This document shows, in pieces, positions 26,802 through 34,679 of a stretch of DNA of 64,000 nucleotides. Below the pieces are notes generated by a model. That model did no database searches, was not told where the DNA came from, and saw nothing but the letters and a program-made list of their open reading frames with translations. This DNA is from Euryarchaeota archaeon UBA558 (GTDB lineage: Archaea > Thermoplasmatota > Poseidoniia > Poseidoniales > Thalassarchaeaceae), in contig DAZE01000021.1 of NCBI GenBank assembly GCA_002507175.1, positions 1 to 64,000 of the forward strand. The letters are read 5' to 3'. Each line of letters opens with the position of its first letter. The stretch's first letter is position 1. The translations under genes and the position numbers were made by a program.

Positions 26802-27212
26802 ATGGGAGCATTCGACTACGAGTCCCTCTTAGATAGGGCTCGCGACCTCATACCGAAAGACATCAGTGAGAGAGCAAGGTGGACAATGCCTGAGCCTGAG
26901 ATTCTGTTGGAGGGGAACCAAACAATACTCCGAAACTTTTCTTCCATAGTCGACTCCATGGACAGAGATCCAAATCATGTTTACCAATTTTTGATAAATG
27001 AACTTGGCACATCCGGCACACAAGAAAACACAAGGATATTGTTGAAAGGAAGGGTCCCTCCAAAGAGGATCAAGGAGAAAATCGTCGCTTACGTCAAAAA
27101 CTACATTCTATGTGATCAATGTCGGGCGCCCGATACCCGCTTCATCAAAGAGGATAGGACAACTCTACTGAAATGTCAAGCCTGTGGGGCGACTCGGCCT
27201 GTGAGGTTGTAG
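26802..27212 (+). CDS. eif2b: Translation initiation factor 2, beta subunit
   Basis: This 136-residue protein matches aIF2-beta, part of the heterotrimer delivering initiator tRNA to the small subunit. The N-terminal helix region and central domain (NHVYQFLINELGT, ILLKGRVPPKRI) are followed by a zinc ribbon with Cys104, Cys107, Cys125 and Cys128. Length is typical for archaea. The last 37 bases overlap the converging gene at 27176-28168. It is divergent from dut. Confidence 0.94.
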   Translation: MGAFDYESLLDRARDLIPKDISERARWTMPEPEILLEGNQTILRNFSSIVDSMDRDPNHVYQFLINELGTSGTQENTRILLKGRVPPKRIKEKIVAYVKNYILCDQCRAPDTRFIKEDRTTLLKCQACGATRPVRL

Positions 27213-28168
27213 GCTCTTTGTTTCAGGTCATTTTGGTACCTCAGTCCTAGTGTGTCGCAATTCTCTACGACCCAATTTGAAAATCTTGTCTGTCCGTTTG
27301 GCGTCTCGTCAGAGGACATTAGCCCCTGCATGAGTCCATTTATTTCAGCCATAGTAATGACGTCGTCTCGTAATATCGTCCCCAATACCTTGCCAACTAG
27401 CCATCCAAACCTCGGTGGTATTGGGACGATCATTCTTGTAATCCCCAATGCATTTTTGATAGCTAGGACGAATTCTCTGTAGGAGTAAATCTCAGGACCA
27501 GCGACGTCAATGACATTGTTGTGACACTCTTGACCGGATTCAATGGCTATCTTAGCCACATCTTGGATGTGAACTGGTTGGACGGGGTAGGATCCGTCCC
27601 CGAAGACCCCGAATATTGGGGCGTTCCTTAACAACCATGCTATGTTGTTGACCAATACGTTCCGGCTTCCTCCGAAAAAAAGGGTCGGTCTCAATATCGT
27701 GTAGTTTAGTCCTGATTCGATCAGGCAGGTTTCTGTTTCGGACTTTCCGATAAAATAGGGCCAATCTGGAGCATTATGTGGCTTTGAGACGCTGAAATGA
27801 ACGACCTTCTTCACACCGGCCTTGTGTGCCGCTTCAAATAACTTCATTGAATTCTTTGTCGCGGTAGAATGATCATATCCCCCGCTCCTCTTCTTGTACC
27901 TAACCCAATAGGTATTGTAGAGCACATCTGCATTCGACAGTGAGCGAACAAGGCCCTCACTGTCATCAAAGTCCAAGGGATCTATCTGTAGATCATCCCC
28001 GAATGGATTATGCCTCCCCTTGGCGTTTGTCAAAGTCCTTACACTCGCTCCACTATCGATCAGATTTCTCGCTATCCACCTACCAGAATATCCAAGGGCT
28101 CCTGTGACAACGTGAATCCCATCAACCATGCGTTGCGAAAGTCCACCAACAACAAAAATCCTGTCCAT
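27176..28168 (-). CDS. Atypical SDR / NAD-dependent epimerase-like protein
   Basis: This protein has 330 residues from the ATG at 28168, or 317 from the ATG at 28129, which starts nearer the Rossmann motif. The NAD(P)-binding signature is VVTGALGYSGRWIARNLI, and a YxxxK pair is seen in DWPYFIGKSETE. LRPTLFFGGS and the C-terminal VIDVAGPEIYSYREF match extended or atypical SDRs of the NDUFA9-like / NAD-dependent epimerase group. Substrate is unknown; nucleotide sugars or a quinone-related role are both possible. It overlaps the end of aIF2-beta by 37 bases. Confidence 0.82.
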   Translation of the reverse strand: MDRIFVVGGLSQRMVDGIHVVTGALGYSGRWIARNLIDSGASVRTLTNAKGRHNPFGDDLQIDPLDFDDSEGLVRSLSNADVLYNTYWVRYKKRSGGYDHSTATKNSMKLFEAAHKAGVKKVVHFSVSKPHNAPDWPYFIGKSETETCLIESGLNYTILRPTLFFGGSRNVLVNNIAWLLRNAPIFGVFGDGSYPVQPVHIQDVAKIAIESGQECHNNVIDVAGPEIYSYREFVLAIKNALGITRMIVPIPPRFGWLVGKVLGTILRDDVITMAEINGLMQGLMSSDETPNGQTRFSNWVVENCDTLGLRYQNDLKQRAYNLTGRVAPQA

Positions 28169-28212
28169 TGGCGCTCAGTAGAGTTCAAGTCCAACCCACA
28201 TCAGAAGTCAAC

Positions 28213-29694
28213 ATGCATCCACGAAAGATCGCGATCGGTTTTGCAATATTGGTGGTTTTGATGCCAATTTCTGGTTGCCTTCAAAACACCCAGGGAATGT
28301 CCGAGCCAACATCAATTATCGAAATTGAGGGAGTATTTGTCACAGGGCCGGATGGTTTGCCCGTTGATTCGAAGCCATTGGATTTGATATTCAACCTGAG
28401 CGACGTAGGCGAAGATGGAGCTGAACCTAGTATTGGGGTGACATCATCCGGATGCATATTCTTCATAGCATTCGAGAAAGTCATGAGGTCATGCGATTAC
28501 GGCGAAACCTGGGAGAATGTCGCGGGCCCGATGTGCGCATTCCAGACGAATGACCCTTGGGGATGGGTAGACCCGGCTACGGATAGGATATTCAATGTCC
28601 AGATGCAAGGGCTGGAAACCTCTTGGATCTGTTGGAGCGATGATGATGGCGAAACCTGGATAGGAAATCCCCATGATTCGGGTACTACCCCTATTAATGA
28701 CCACATTAAGTTAGCAACTGGACCTTGGACCTCAAGCGGATATGGGGCCGTAGGTCAGATATCACAGTCATTTTACGACCAAGCGGTCTACTACTGCTAC
28801 AACAAACTCGCTGGAATATTTTGTTTCACAAGTTTCGACGGAGGCGCCTCATTTGAGGCAGGTGGCCAAGTGATAGGACTTGCCACGACGGATGGAGGGC
28901 TTCACGGAGCCATAACTTCCGCCCCAGACGGGACTGTTTACGTCACTCCAAGGGTCGAAAATCCGACAGTAATAATATCCAAGGACAACGGTTTCACTTG
29001 GTTCGCTGAGACAATGGGGGAGGATGCGGGCACACCCTACCCGCGAAAAAATTCTGAGGTAGCCACAGACACCCAGTCCAATGCATATCACATATGGACG
29101 GGGGCGGATGAAGGCGTATACATGTCCAGAAGCACAGACTCCGGCATCACTTGGGAACAAACCAGCACGAGAATCAGCCCTGTGGAAATCATTTCCTCTG
29201 TTTTCCCACAGGTAGACGCAGGAGACCCTGGCAGGATTGCGATTACATACCTTGGTAGCGAGGACTCATCACAAATCGGCGAACCCAATCTTGATGGCGA
29301 CCCCTGGGACGGGAACGCACATTATGCAAATTCCAATGTGACATACGATCTTTATGTCACATACAGCCTAAATGCGCTGGACCCCAATCCAATCTTCTAC
29401 ACCTACAAGGTCACCTCAGACCCCGTACAAATCGGTAGTATCTGCTTGAATAGTGGTGACTGCAGAGACATTGGCGGTTCGAACAGAAACCTGTTGGATT
29501 TCAACGACCTGCACATTGACCGAGATGGACGAGTTTTCATTGCATTCGCAGATGGGTGTACTGGAACATGCGCCTCTGGGAATGCTTCGACCCCTGAGGA
29601 CTCTAGAAGTAGAAGGGGCATAATGGCTTACCTCAGCTCTGGGCCTAGTTTATACATACACAATGGTATTTTGGGCGATGTAATAGACGCATAA
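28213..29694 (+). CDS. Asp-box (BNR) beta-propeller lipoprotein
   Basis: This 493-residue protein starts with a signal ending in the lipobox ISGC, so it is predicted to be lipid-anchored and external. Five Asp-box (SxDxGxTW-like) motifs are visible: SCDYGETW, SDDDGETW, SFDGGASF, SKDNGFTW and STDSGITW. Such repeats mark the beta-propeller fold of sialidases and related sensors, but I see no clear sialidase active-site set, so binding rather than catalysis is possible. The ATG at 28213 is preferred since the in-frame reading from 28168 places 15 polar residues before the signal. A transferrin-like gene follows. Confidence 0.75.
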   Translation: MHPRKIAIGFAILVVLMPISGCLQNTQGMSEPTSIIEIEGVFVTGPDGLPVDSKPLDLIFNLSDVGEDGAEPSIGVTSSGCIFFIAFEKVMRSCDYGETWENVAGPMCAFQTNDPWGWVDPATDRIFNVQMQGLETSWICWSDDDGETWIGNPHDSGTTPINDHIKLATGPWTSSGYGAVGQISQSFYDQAVYYCYNKLAGIFCFTSFDGGASFEAGGQVIGLATTDGGLHGAITSAPDGTVYVTPRVENPTVIISKDNGFTWFAETMGEDAGTPYPRKNSEVATDTQSNAYHIWTGADEGVYMSRSTDSGITWEQTSTRISPVEIISSVFPQVDAGDPGRIAITYLGSEDSSQIGEPNLDGDPWDGNAHYANSNVTYDLYVTYSLNALDPNPIFYTYKVTSDPVQIGSICLNSGDCRDIGGSNRNLLDFNDLHIDRDGRVFIAFADGCTGTCASGNASTPEDSRSRRGIMAYLSSGPSLYIHNGILGDVIDA

Positions 29695-29709
29695 AGGAAA
29701 ATAATTCAT

Positions 29710-29729
29710 TTTTTAGGTGAACCTAAAAA
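29710..29729 (+). promoter_or_regulatory. 20-bp palindrome overlapping the promoter, putative metal-repressor operator
   Basis: Two perfect nine-base arms, TTTTTAGGT (29710-29718) and ACCTAAAAA (29721-29729), are separated by GA. The right arm runs into the TATA box of the transferrin-like gene. The TTAGG/CCTAA half-sites resemble DtxR/IdeR/MDR1-type operators, although the spacing is shorter than in the corynebacterial DtxR consensus. A protein bound here should block TBP/TFB or polymerase. That is inferred from sequence and context; no such regulator gene is in the window. Confidence 0.6.
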
Positions 29730-29734
29730 TTTAT
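29725..29734 (+). promoter_or_regulatory. TATA box of the transferrin-like gene
   Basis: AAAAATTTAT is centred about 29 bp before the ATG at 29759, predicting a leaderless mRNA starting at that codon rather than at the in-frame GTG at 29717. Confidence 0.55.
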
Positions 29735-29758
29735 GTCTATTCTGACCTTCGGAGCATC

Positions 29759-30817
29759 ATGAACGCAATGAGTATTGTCTCATGGGCTGCTGCTAACAAG
29801 GCTCTTTCACTGGTATTTATGCTACTAATGAGCGGAGGCTTCTATCTCCTAATTTACGAGCCAGACTACTCTGATTGTGAACAGGATAAGAGGTGTTTAA
29901 CGATAGCGTATCAAGTACAGGAAGACTACCAGGTATGGGACACCAATCCCCAGCAATTGGCGGATAAATTGAGCTCGATCATGGGCGATGATTGGGATGT
30001 TGAGATATACCCAGTTTCCGATTCTGGGCCACTAATCGAGGCAATCGACAAAGGCAATGCGGACATAGGATTTGTTGACGGTGCTGCCGCTTGGCTTGCT
30101 TGGGAGGTGTACGACTTGGACGTACTAGCCGCAGAAACAAAATCTGACGGAAGAACCTACTACAATGCAGCTGCCTGGGTCAGGGCTGATTCTGACATGG
30201 CAGCCGCTTACTTGGATGACGATCCAAATACTGATCCATTCGCCTTGATGGAAGGTAAGAAATCATGCCACACCGGTTGGCTGAAATCGGCGGGCATGCT
30301 CATACCAATGGGGTACCTAATCGGAAATGGTTACGCCGAAGTGATAGGAGATCCGACGGAGATCGACTCGCTGGAAGCCACGGTCCACGGTTTCTTTTCG
30401 GAAGACTCCAGCATACCTAGGGGTAGTTCGCCATACTCATCCTACAAAGGAGCGATGAGATGCATGATGGAAGGGGCAGGCGATATCGCATTGATAAAAG
30501 ACACAGTTTACGATTCGTATTGCACAGGCAGCGACGCCTACGACTGGTGTCTGGATAGAGACGAAGTAGTCATGCTCGAGCCTTTCGGCCAAGCCCCAAG
30601 CCACCCAGCTCTGTATAACCCTGAGAACATGGATTTGGAGACCGTATCTCTGGTGCAAGATGCGTTGGGAGCCCTCAATGAGGATCAAGAGGGTGCTGAC
30701 ATTCTCTGGGATCTTTTGTATACTAAAGACATGATCCCGACTAATGCAGAGGACCACCTTGGGACTTATGGGGCGGCAGTATCGAACGTTCCGGGTATTC
30801 AAGCATACTTTGGGTGA
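29759..30817 (+). CDS. Single-lobe transferrin-like iron-binding protein, membrane-anchored
   Basis: This 352-residue protein has a hydrophobic N-terminal segment (residues 15-33) without a lipobox, suggesting a signal anchor with the body outside. The body aligns by eye with one lobe of animal transferrins. GKKSCHTGWLKSAGMLIPMG (166-185) matches the anion-binding segment KSCHT..GR.AGW.IPMG. YKGAMRCMMEGAGDIALIK (229-247) matches Y.GAFRCL...GDVAFVK. The iron ligands Asp, Tyr, Tyr, His correspond to Asp107, Tyr135 (or 134), Tyr229 and His282. Thr172 is kept, but the anion-binding Arg is Lys176. Cys170 and Cys235 match the 118-194 disulfide. A PhnD-like phosphonate-binding protein is the main alternative annotation. 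An operator-like palindrome overlaps the promoter. The next gene begins 19 bases after the stop. Confidence 0.75.
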   Translation: MNAMSIVSWAAANKALSLVFMLLMSGGFYLLIYEPDYSDCEQDKRCLTIAYQVQEDYQVWDTNPQQLADKLSSIMGDDWDVEIYPVSDSGPLIEAIDKGNADIGFVDGAAAWLAWEVYDLDVLAAETKSDGRTYYNAAAWVRADSDMAAAYLDDDPNTDPFALMEGKKSCHTGWLKSAGMLIPMGYLIGNGYAEVIGDPTEIDSLEATVHGFFSEDSSIPRGSSPYSSYKGAMRCMMEGAGDIALIKDTVYDSYCTGSDAYDWCLDRDEVVMLEPFGQAPSHPALYNPENMDLETVSLVQDALGALNEDQEGADILWDLLYTKDMIPTNAEDHLGTYGAAVSNVPGIQAYFG

Positions 30818-30836
30818 GTCATTGATCCATAAGGCC

Positions 30837-32000
30837 ATGTCATTACTCATCTGCTCAATTCTTCTGAGTTCGATGGGGTGCCTGTCAAACGACGACGATG
30901 GCTTCGATTGGCCGGATCCAACCAACTTTGAGTGTAGTATGGCGTTTGAGGAACTGAAATGCACAGATTACATTCAAGGGACAGAGACTCCCCATCACTC
31001 AGTCATTAATCCGCTCAATGGGGAGGTTTGGATAGTTTATCTCAATGGATTCGTCAAGTCATGGGACGGTGAGGATCTGAACTGGGTTGCTGACCTTAGT
31101 GAGATTGTGAATCGTTGTCACATGGAACAAGGTCTCTTAGGATTAGATTTAGAATCAGACTTTGAAAACACCAAGACCGTCTTGGTCTCATTCATCGAAG
31201 AGGGTAGATGCGAAGGTGCCAACCAGTCTGACCTAATTCTAGCAAGTATGCAGCTTAACGAATATGGACTTCTAGATTTGGATTCACTCACTGTTCTGAA
31301 GAGAATTTCCCAACCCTATAGAAATCACAATGGGGGGCATCTCCTCAACACAGGCGACAATAAATTCCTGTGGGGAATAGGTGATGGCGGTAGTGCACAC
31401 GACCCTCTGCTGAATGGCCAGAATTCATCCAATCCCCTTGGCAGCATTTACTACTTCTCATATGCGAACAACACGATCGCCCCTGTGATGGAGGACCAAG
31501 GTGGCGACCCCTTTGTTCTTCACTATGGGGTAAGAAATCCTTGGCGATTTGACCTAGATCCTAATGGTGGTTTGTGGATAGCCGATGTTGGCCAAGCTTG
31601 TTGGGAAGAGGTTAATTTGGTAAATCTGACAGAAAGGGCAAATCTAGGTTGGTCCGACAGGGAAGGTTTCCATGAATTTGATCAAAGTGGCATCTGTGAA
31701 AATACTGACTCAGACGATATAGGAGAATATGTGGATCCAGTACTGGCCTACGCTCATGAAAACGGCAATTGCTCGATAACTGGGGGGTATTGGATGGATT
31801 GGGGGCCAGACTCTCTGAGAGGAGGTTACCTGTATGGCGACTTCTGCTCTGGTTCCATGTGGGTAATTCGCGAGGAATCCGGCACTTGGATCGAGCATTA
31901 TGTCGGTGCAAGTGGGGGAATGATTGTCGGATTCGGCCAATCTGGTGATGGTAATTTAGTGGTTTTTCACTGGATGGGCGATTCAGTGGTAATCTCATAG
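30837..32000 (+). CDS. PQQ-type sugar dehydrogenase lipoprotein (GSDH family)
   Basis: This 387-residue protein begins with a signal ending in the lipobox SMGC. The body matches the glucose/sorbosone dehydrogenase six-bladed propeller family (also related to HHIP): GLLGLDLESDF, YRNHNGGHLLN with the catalytic-type His, FLWGIGDGGSAHDP, GVRNPWRFDLDPNGGLWIAD and GYLYGDFCSGSMW. Members oxidise aldoses outside the cell using pyrroloquinoline quinone. The ATG at 30837 lies 19 bases after the transferrin-like stop, so both are probably co-transcribed from the palindrome-controlled promoter. Archaea often lack PQQ synthesis, so cofactor source is open. Confidence 0.8.
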   Translation: MSLLICSILLSSMGCLSNDDDGFDWPDPTNFECSMAFEELKCTDYIQGTETPHHSVINPLNGEVWIVYLNGFVKSWDGEDLNWVADLSEIVNRCHMEQGLLGLDLESDFENTKTVLVSFIEEGRCEGANQSDLILASMQLNEYGLLDLDSLTVLKRISQPYRNHNGGHLLNTGDNKFLWGIGDGGSAHDPLLNGQNSSNPLGSIYYFSYANNTIAPVMEDQGGDPFVLHYGVRNPWRFDLDPNGGLWIADVGQACWEEVNLVNLTERANLGWSDREGFHEFDQSGICENTDSDDIGEYVDPVLAYAHENGNCSITGGYWMDWGPDSLRGGYLYGDFCSGSMWVIREESGTWIEHYVGASGGMIVGFGQSGDGNLVVFHWMGDSVVIS

Positions 32001-32002
32001 TG

Positions 32003-32575
32003 TCATGGAAGGTAAGTCCTGAAATCCTCAACATCAAGCTTCTCTTTCTCTGGTAATGTCTCGGGATATCCTGCCTTCAAGAAACCAACAATTTGCTCTC
32101 TGTCCTTTGGAATGCCCAGTGCCTCATATGTCGAATCTGCCCTGGTAATCGCCCCTGTGGACCATTGAGTGCCTATTCCATTTCCCCAAAGAGAAAGGCA
32201 AAAGTTCTGAATCGAGCAAGCAGTGGCAGCATAATCCTCCATCTCTCTGAAACTATCGGACGGAGTCAGTGCTGAGGATACTGCTATCAACACCGGGGGG
32301 GACATAATTTTCGATACGGCCCGTTTCAATCCAGACTCTATATCATTGACTGATTGGCCCAACATTTTCGACCTGGATAGCCTTTCAACCTCAGGCAAAA
32401 GCAAGGTTCTCGCGCTTACACCAAGAACATAATACCTCCAGGGGTTGGTTTTTTTGTGGTTTGGCGCGTGCATAGCGGCCTTGAATGCAACGTCCAAGAT
32501 TGAATTTTCAACCTCATCTTCTTTGAAGCGGTATACAGTACGTCGAGATAGGAGTGCTTCCTGAATCCCAGTCAT
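32003..32575 (-). CDS. Nitroreductase family protein
   Basis: This 190-residue FMN-dependent oxidoreductase has the family start (IQEALLSRRTVYRFKEDEV), an APNHKKTNPWRYYVLG segment contacting FMN, and a central AATACSIQNFCLSLWGNGIGTQW helix. The size is typical of nitroreductases that reduce nitroaromatics or quinones, or remodel flavins. Substrate is not predictable. It converges with the sugar-dehydrogenase gene, three bases apart. Confidence 0.85.
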   Translation of the reverse strand: MTGIQEALLSRRTVYRFKEDEVENSILDVAFKAAMHAPNHKKTNPWRYYVLGVSARTLLLPEVERLSRSKMLGQSVNDIESGLKRAVSKIMSPPVLIAVSSALTPSDSFREMEDYAATACSIQNFCLSLWGNGIGTQWSTGAITRADSTYEALGIPKDREQIVGFLKAGYPETLPEKEKLDVEDFRTYLP

Positions 32576-32585
32576 ACAAGGCCCT

Positions 32586-32912
32586 CTACAATTGATCTAT
32601 CTTCGCGGCAAGTATGAAATCAGATTCCACGAGCCCATTGATCTTGTGTGTGTAAATCTTCACAATAACCCGGCCCCAACCAAGTTCAAAGTCTGCATGA
32701 TGTCCCTCTTCCTCGCAAATTTGGCCTGCAGAGTTTACGAACTCCAAGGCCTTGGAAAAATCAGGAAAAGCCCATGCTTTCCTTAGGTGATGATCATCGA
32801 TGACTTGCCAACCTGGGTCAATTTTCGGGATCATTCCCGCAATTTGGTCTTTGTTCATGGGCGGAACTCCCCCTTGGCAGGGAACACATTTCTTCTGATT
32901 TAATTCACTCAT
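32586..32912 (-). CDS. Pterin-4a-carbinolamine dehydratase
   Basis: This 108-residue protein belongs to the PCD/DCoH family. The active-site pattern EEEGHHADFELGWGRVIVKIYTHKINGL contains the paired histidines, and the N-terminal CxxCxGGVPP segment is common in bacterial members. It would dehydrate 4a-hydroxy-pterins after aromatic amino-acid hydroxylation or act in pterin metabolism. The ATG at 32912 is preferred; a reading from 32948 overlaps the upstream gene. Together with folP it points to pterin chemistry in this organism. Confidence 0.9.
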   Translation of the reverse strand: MSELNQKKCVPCQGGVPPMNKDQIAGMIPKIDPGWQVIDDHHLRKAWAFPDFSKALEFVNSAGQICEEEGHHADFELGWGRVIVKIYTHKINGLVESDFILAAKIDQL

Positions 32913-32916
32913 TGCC

Positions 32917-33366
32917 TCACCCCCACACATGCGAGTCATCATGTCCATCTGCCTTTCTTTCGGCTTGCTCGCTCACGCTTGTCCTTCTCCGCATGTCCTC
33001 TCGCTCAAAGAAAAGTAGCTCATCATCGTCGATATATTGGGGGCGCATGTGTGCGACTAGTTTTATCTCGACGATAACGTCTCTGGAGAACGATCGAAAG
33101 TCGCCGTTCTCGTCTAGAATGTCGATGGAACTTCGGCCTGTGGAAATTAACATGCCCTTAATCACGTTTGGCTGATCGGTTCTAACCGATCTGGCGTCTA
33201 TAACCATCTCGACTATGTCGTCTTTCCTTAGCCCAGACTTTCGCCCAATCAAAGGGCCAACATACACATCGCCGTGCATTGATAGGTCGGGAGATCCATA
33301 TGATGAGTATAGGTCAATTGCCCAGTCCGGAATTCCCCGATTCCCATTGCCATCCGTGGTAGGCAT
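32917..33366 (-). CDS. Conserved-looking protein of unknown function
   Basis: I do not recognise this 149-residue soluble protein. A central stretch (about residues 45-110) alternates hydrophobic and polar residues as in a small beta barrel, with a G-x-L-I-S-T-G-R pattern that faintly recalls Sm-like folds, though that is speculation. The C-terminus is charged (RREDMRRR-type). A TATA-like CCTTATTTATGG on the minus strand (33387-33398) is centred 27 bp before the ATG at 33366. It shares a strand with the pterin dehydratase, four bases away. Confidence 0.6.
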   Translation of the reverse strand: MPTTDGNGNRGIPDWAIDLYSSYGSPDLSMHGDVYVGPLIGRKSGLRKDDIVEMVIDARSVRTDQPNVIKGMLISTGRSSIDILDENGDFRSFSRDVIVEIKLVAHMRPQYIDDDELLFFEREDMRRRTSVSEQAERKADGHDDSHVWG

Positions 33367-33386
33367 ATGCCTCCCCGACAATCTCC

Positions 33387-33398
33387 ATAAATAAGGAA
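33387..33398 (-). promoter_or_regulatory. TATA box of the minus-strand gene at 33366
   Basis: On the minus strand, CCTTATTTATGG is centred about 27 bp before the ATG at 33366, predicting leaderless transcription of the pterin-dehydratase operon. Confidence 0.5.
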
Positions 33399-33471
33399 GA
33401 CGGAATTGAGGTTAAAATCAACCAATGCAATTCAATACCAATGCCTATCCAGGACATGTTGGGCTGGAATC

Positions 33472-34527
33472 ATGGCTACTGCTGAATGGCGACGTATCCC
33501 AACAGTGTTGCTCCCTCAGGAAATCATAGACAAATCGTTTCGACGTGCAAGTAAAATGTCTGGCCTAGTAGATGACCCCGACAAATACCACAGAGTAAGA
33601 AAACAAATGAACAGGATGGTACAGTCATCCTCTGATACCATAGCAACCACTCTATTGGATTGGGTTGCCAGATGGCCGAGTCTGAACTCACTCTCGGAAT
33701 TCGATCAGGCCTTAATCGACGCATCAGTAGGGGCTGACGATTACAGGAAGAATTTGGGCGCAATACAATGGGGGGCCGAACAAATAAGAAAAATATCAGG
33801 CAGGATACAGTCCGAGATGCTAAGAATCAGAAAAATAGAAGATTTTCACAGTAGTAGAAGAGCGGCATATGGTAGGTTTGCATCCGTTCTCGACCAATTG
33901 AACCCAGAGCTTGAGTGGTTGAATAGGGCCAGAGATGTGCTTCGTGAGCTGCCCTCGATCGATGCGGGCGATCCATGCATAGTTGTCGCAGGCTCGCCCA
34001 ACGTCGGAAAATCTGCTCTAATAACAGCACTATCAACCGGAGAACCAGAAGTCGCAGCCTACCCATTTACCACCAAAAGGCTACATTTGGGCCATTTTAT
34101 CCATAGAAGAAGGAAGTACCAGATGGTGGATACACCAGGTTTACTAGACCGTCCGAATAATGAGCGTAATCAGATAGAGATGCAGGCGATTGCTGCCTTG
34201 GAGAACGTGGGGGACATCGTCCTCTTCCTCATTGACCCCTCAGAGTCCGGTGGGACTCCACTTCAAGAACAAACGAGCCTATTGAGGGAGGTCAAGGATC
34301 TGATCAGTGCGAGGAAAATAATCCTAGTCCATTCGAAGTCAGATCTAGATTCGAAAGAAAGCATTCCTGGGGCTATTATGGTAAGTTCGACAAAATCAAC
34401 TGGTTTAGAGGAATTACGGGAGAAAGTTGTCCATGAGATCGCAGCCGATGCGATAGTTGACCCACTCCAGCTTCCCGAGGGTTGGCACAGAGAAGACACA
34501 GAGATCAAAGAACACTCACTTGACTAA
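33472..34527 (+). CDS. Nog1-like GTPase
   Basis: This 351-residue protein has a helical N-terminal domain (about residues 1-165) followed by an Obg/Nog1-type GTPase domain. G1 is GSPNVGKSALI, the switch region has AYPFTTKRLHLG, G3 is DTPGLLDRPNNERN and G4 is VHSKSD. The N-terminal ATAEWRRIPTVLLPQEIIDKSFRRA matches the NOG1 N-terminus. Eukaryotic Nog1 acts in large-subunit assembly, and archaeal forms are assumed to do the same. The ATG at 33472 was chosen because earlier in-frame codons add unconserved residues. Confidence 0.88.
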   Translation: MATAEWRRIPTVLLPQEIIDKSFRRASKMSGLVDDPDKYHRVRKQMNRMVQSSSDTIATTLLDWVARWPSLNSLSEFDQALIDASVGADDYRKNLGAIQWGAEQIRKISGRIQSEMLRIRKIEDFHSSRRAAYGRFASVLDQLNPELEWLNRARDVLRELPSIDAGDPCIVVAGSPNVGKSALITALSTGEPEVAAYPFTTKRLHLGHFIHRRRKYQMVDTPGLLDRPNNERNQIEMQAIAALENVGDIVLFLIDPSESGGTPLQEQTSLLREVKDLISARKIILVHSKSDLDSKESIPGAIMVSSTKSTGLEELREKVVHEIAADAIVDPLQLPEGWHREDTEIKEHSLD

Positions 34528-34635
34528 CCAATTATGGCCACAAACCTTGCAGTACAGATAGAATCCCCCGTAAGATCTCGGTAGACCCTCTACCTCCACG
34601 GGAGTATTGCAATTGGCACATATCTGGGATTCCAT
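34516..34635 (-). CDS. 39-residue zinc-ribbon protein
   Basis: A short minus-strand frame starts ATG at 34635 and ends TGA at 34516. It encodes 39 residues with two CxxC pairs: Cys6/Cys9 (ICANCN) and Cys29/Cys32 (YCKVCGHNW). The spacing fits a single zinc ribbon, as in small archaeal RNA or ribosome-associated proteins. It overlaps the end of the Nog1-like gene by 12 bases. Coding is inferred from the motif pair and from filling an otherwise empty gap. Confidence 0.6.
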   Translation of the reverse strand: MESQICANCNTPVEVEGLPRSYGGFYLYCKVCGHNWLVK

Positions 34636-34679
34636 GATAGTCTGACAACATTGGGGTTATTCAATAAGACCCTTGATTT

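Noticed and set aside
29717..29758. In-frame GTG at 29717 as start of the transferrin-like gene
   Set aside because: It lies within the palindrome and before the TATA box, so the transcript would not contain it.
30744..30836. Upstream extension of the sugar dehydrogenase
   Set aside because: It would overlap the transferrin-like gene and place a long polar segment before the signal peptide.
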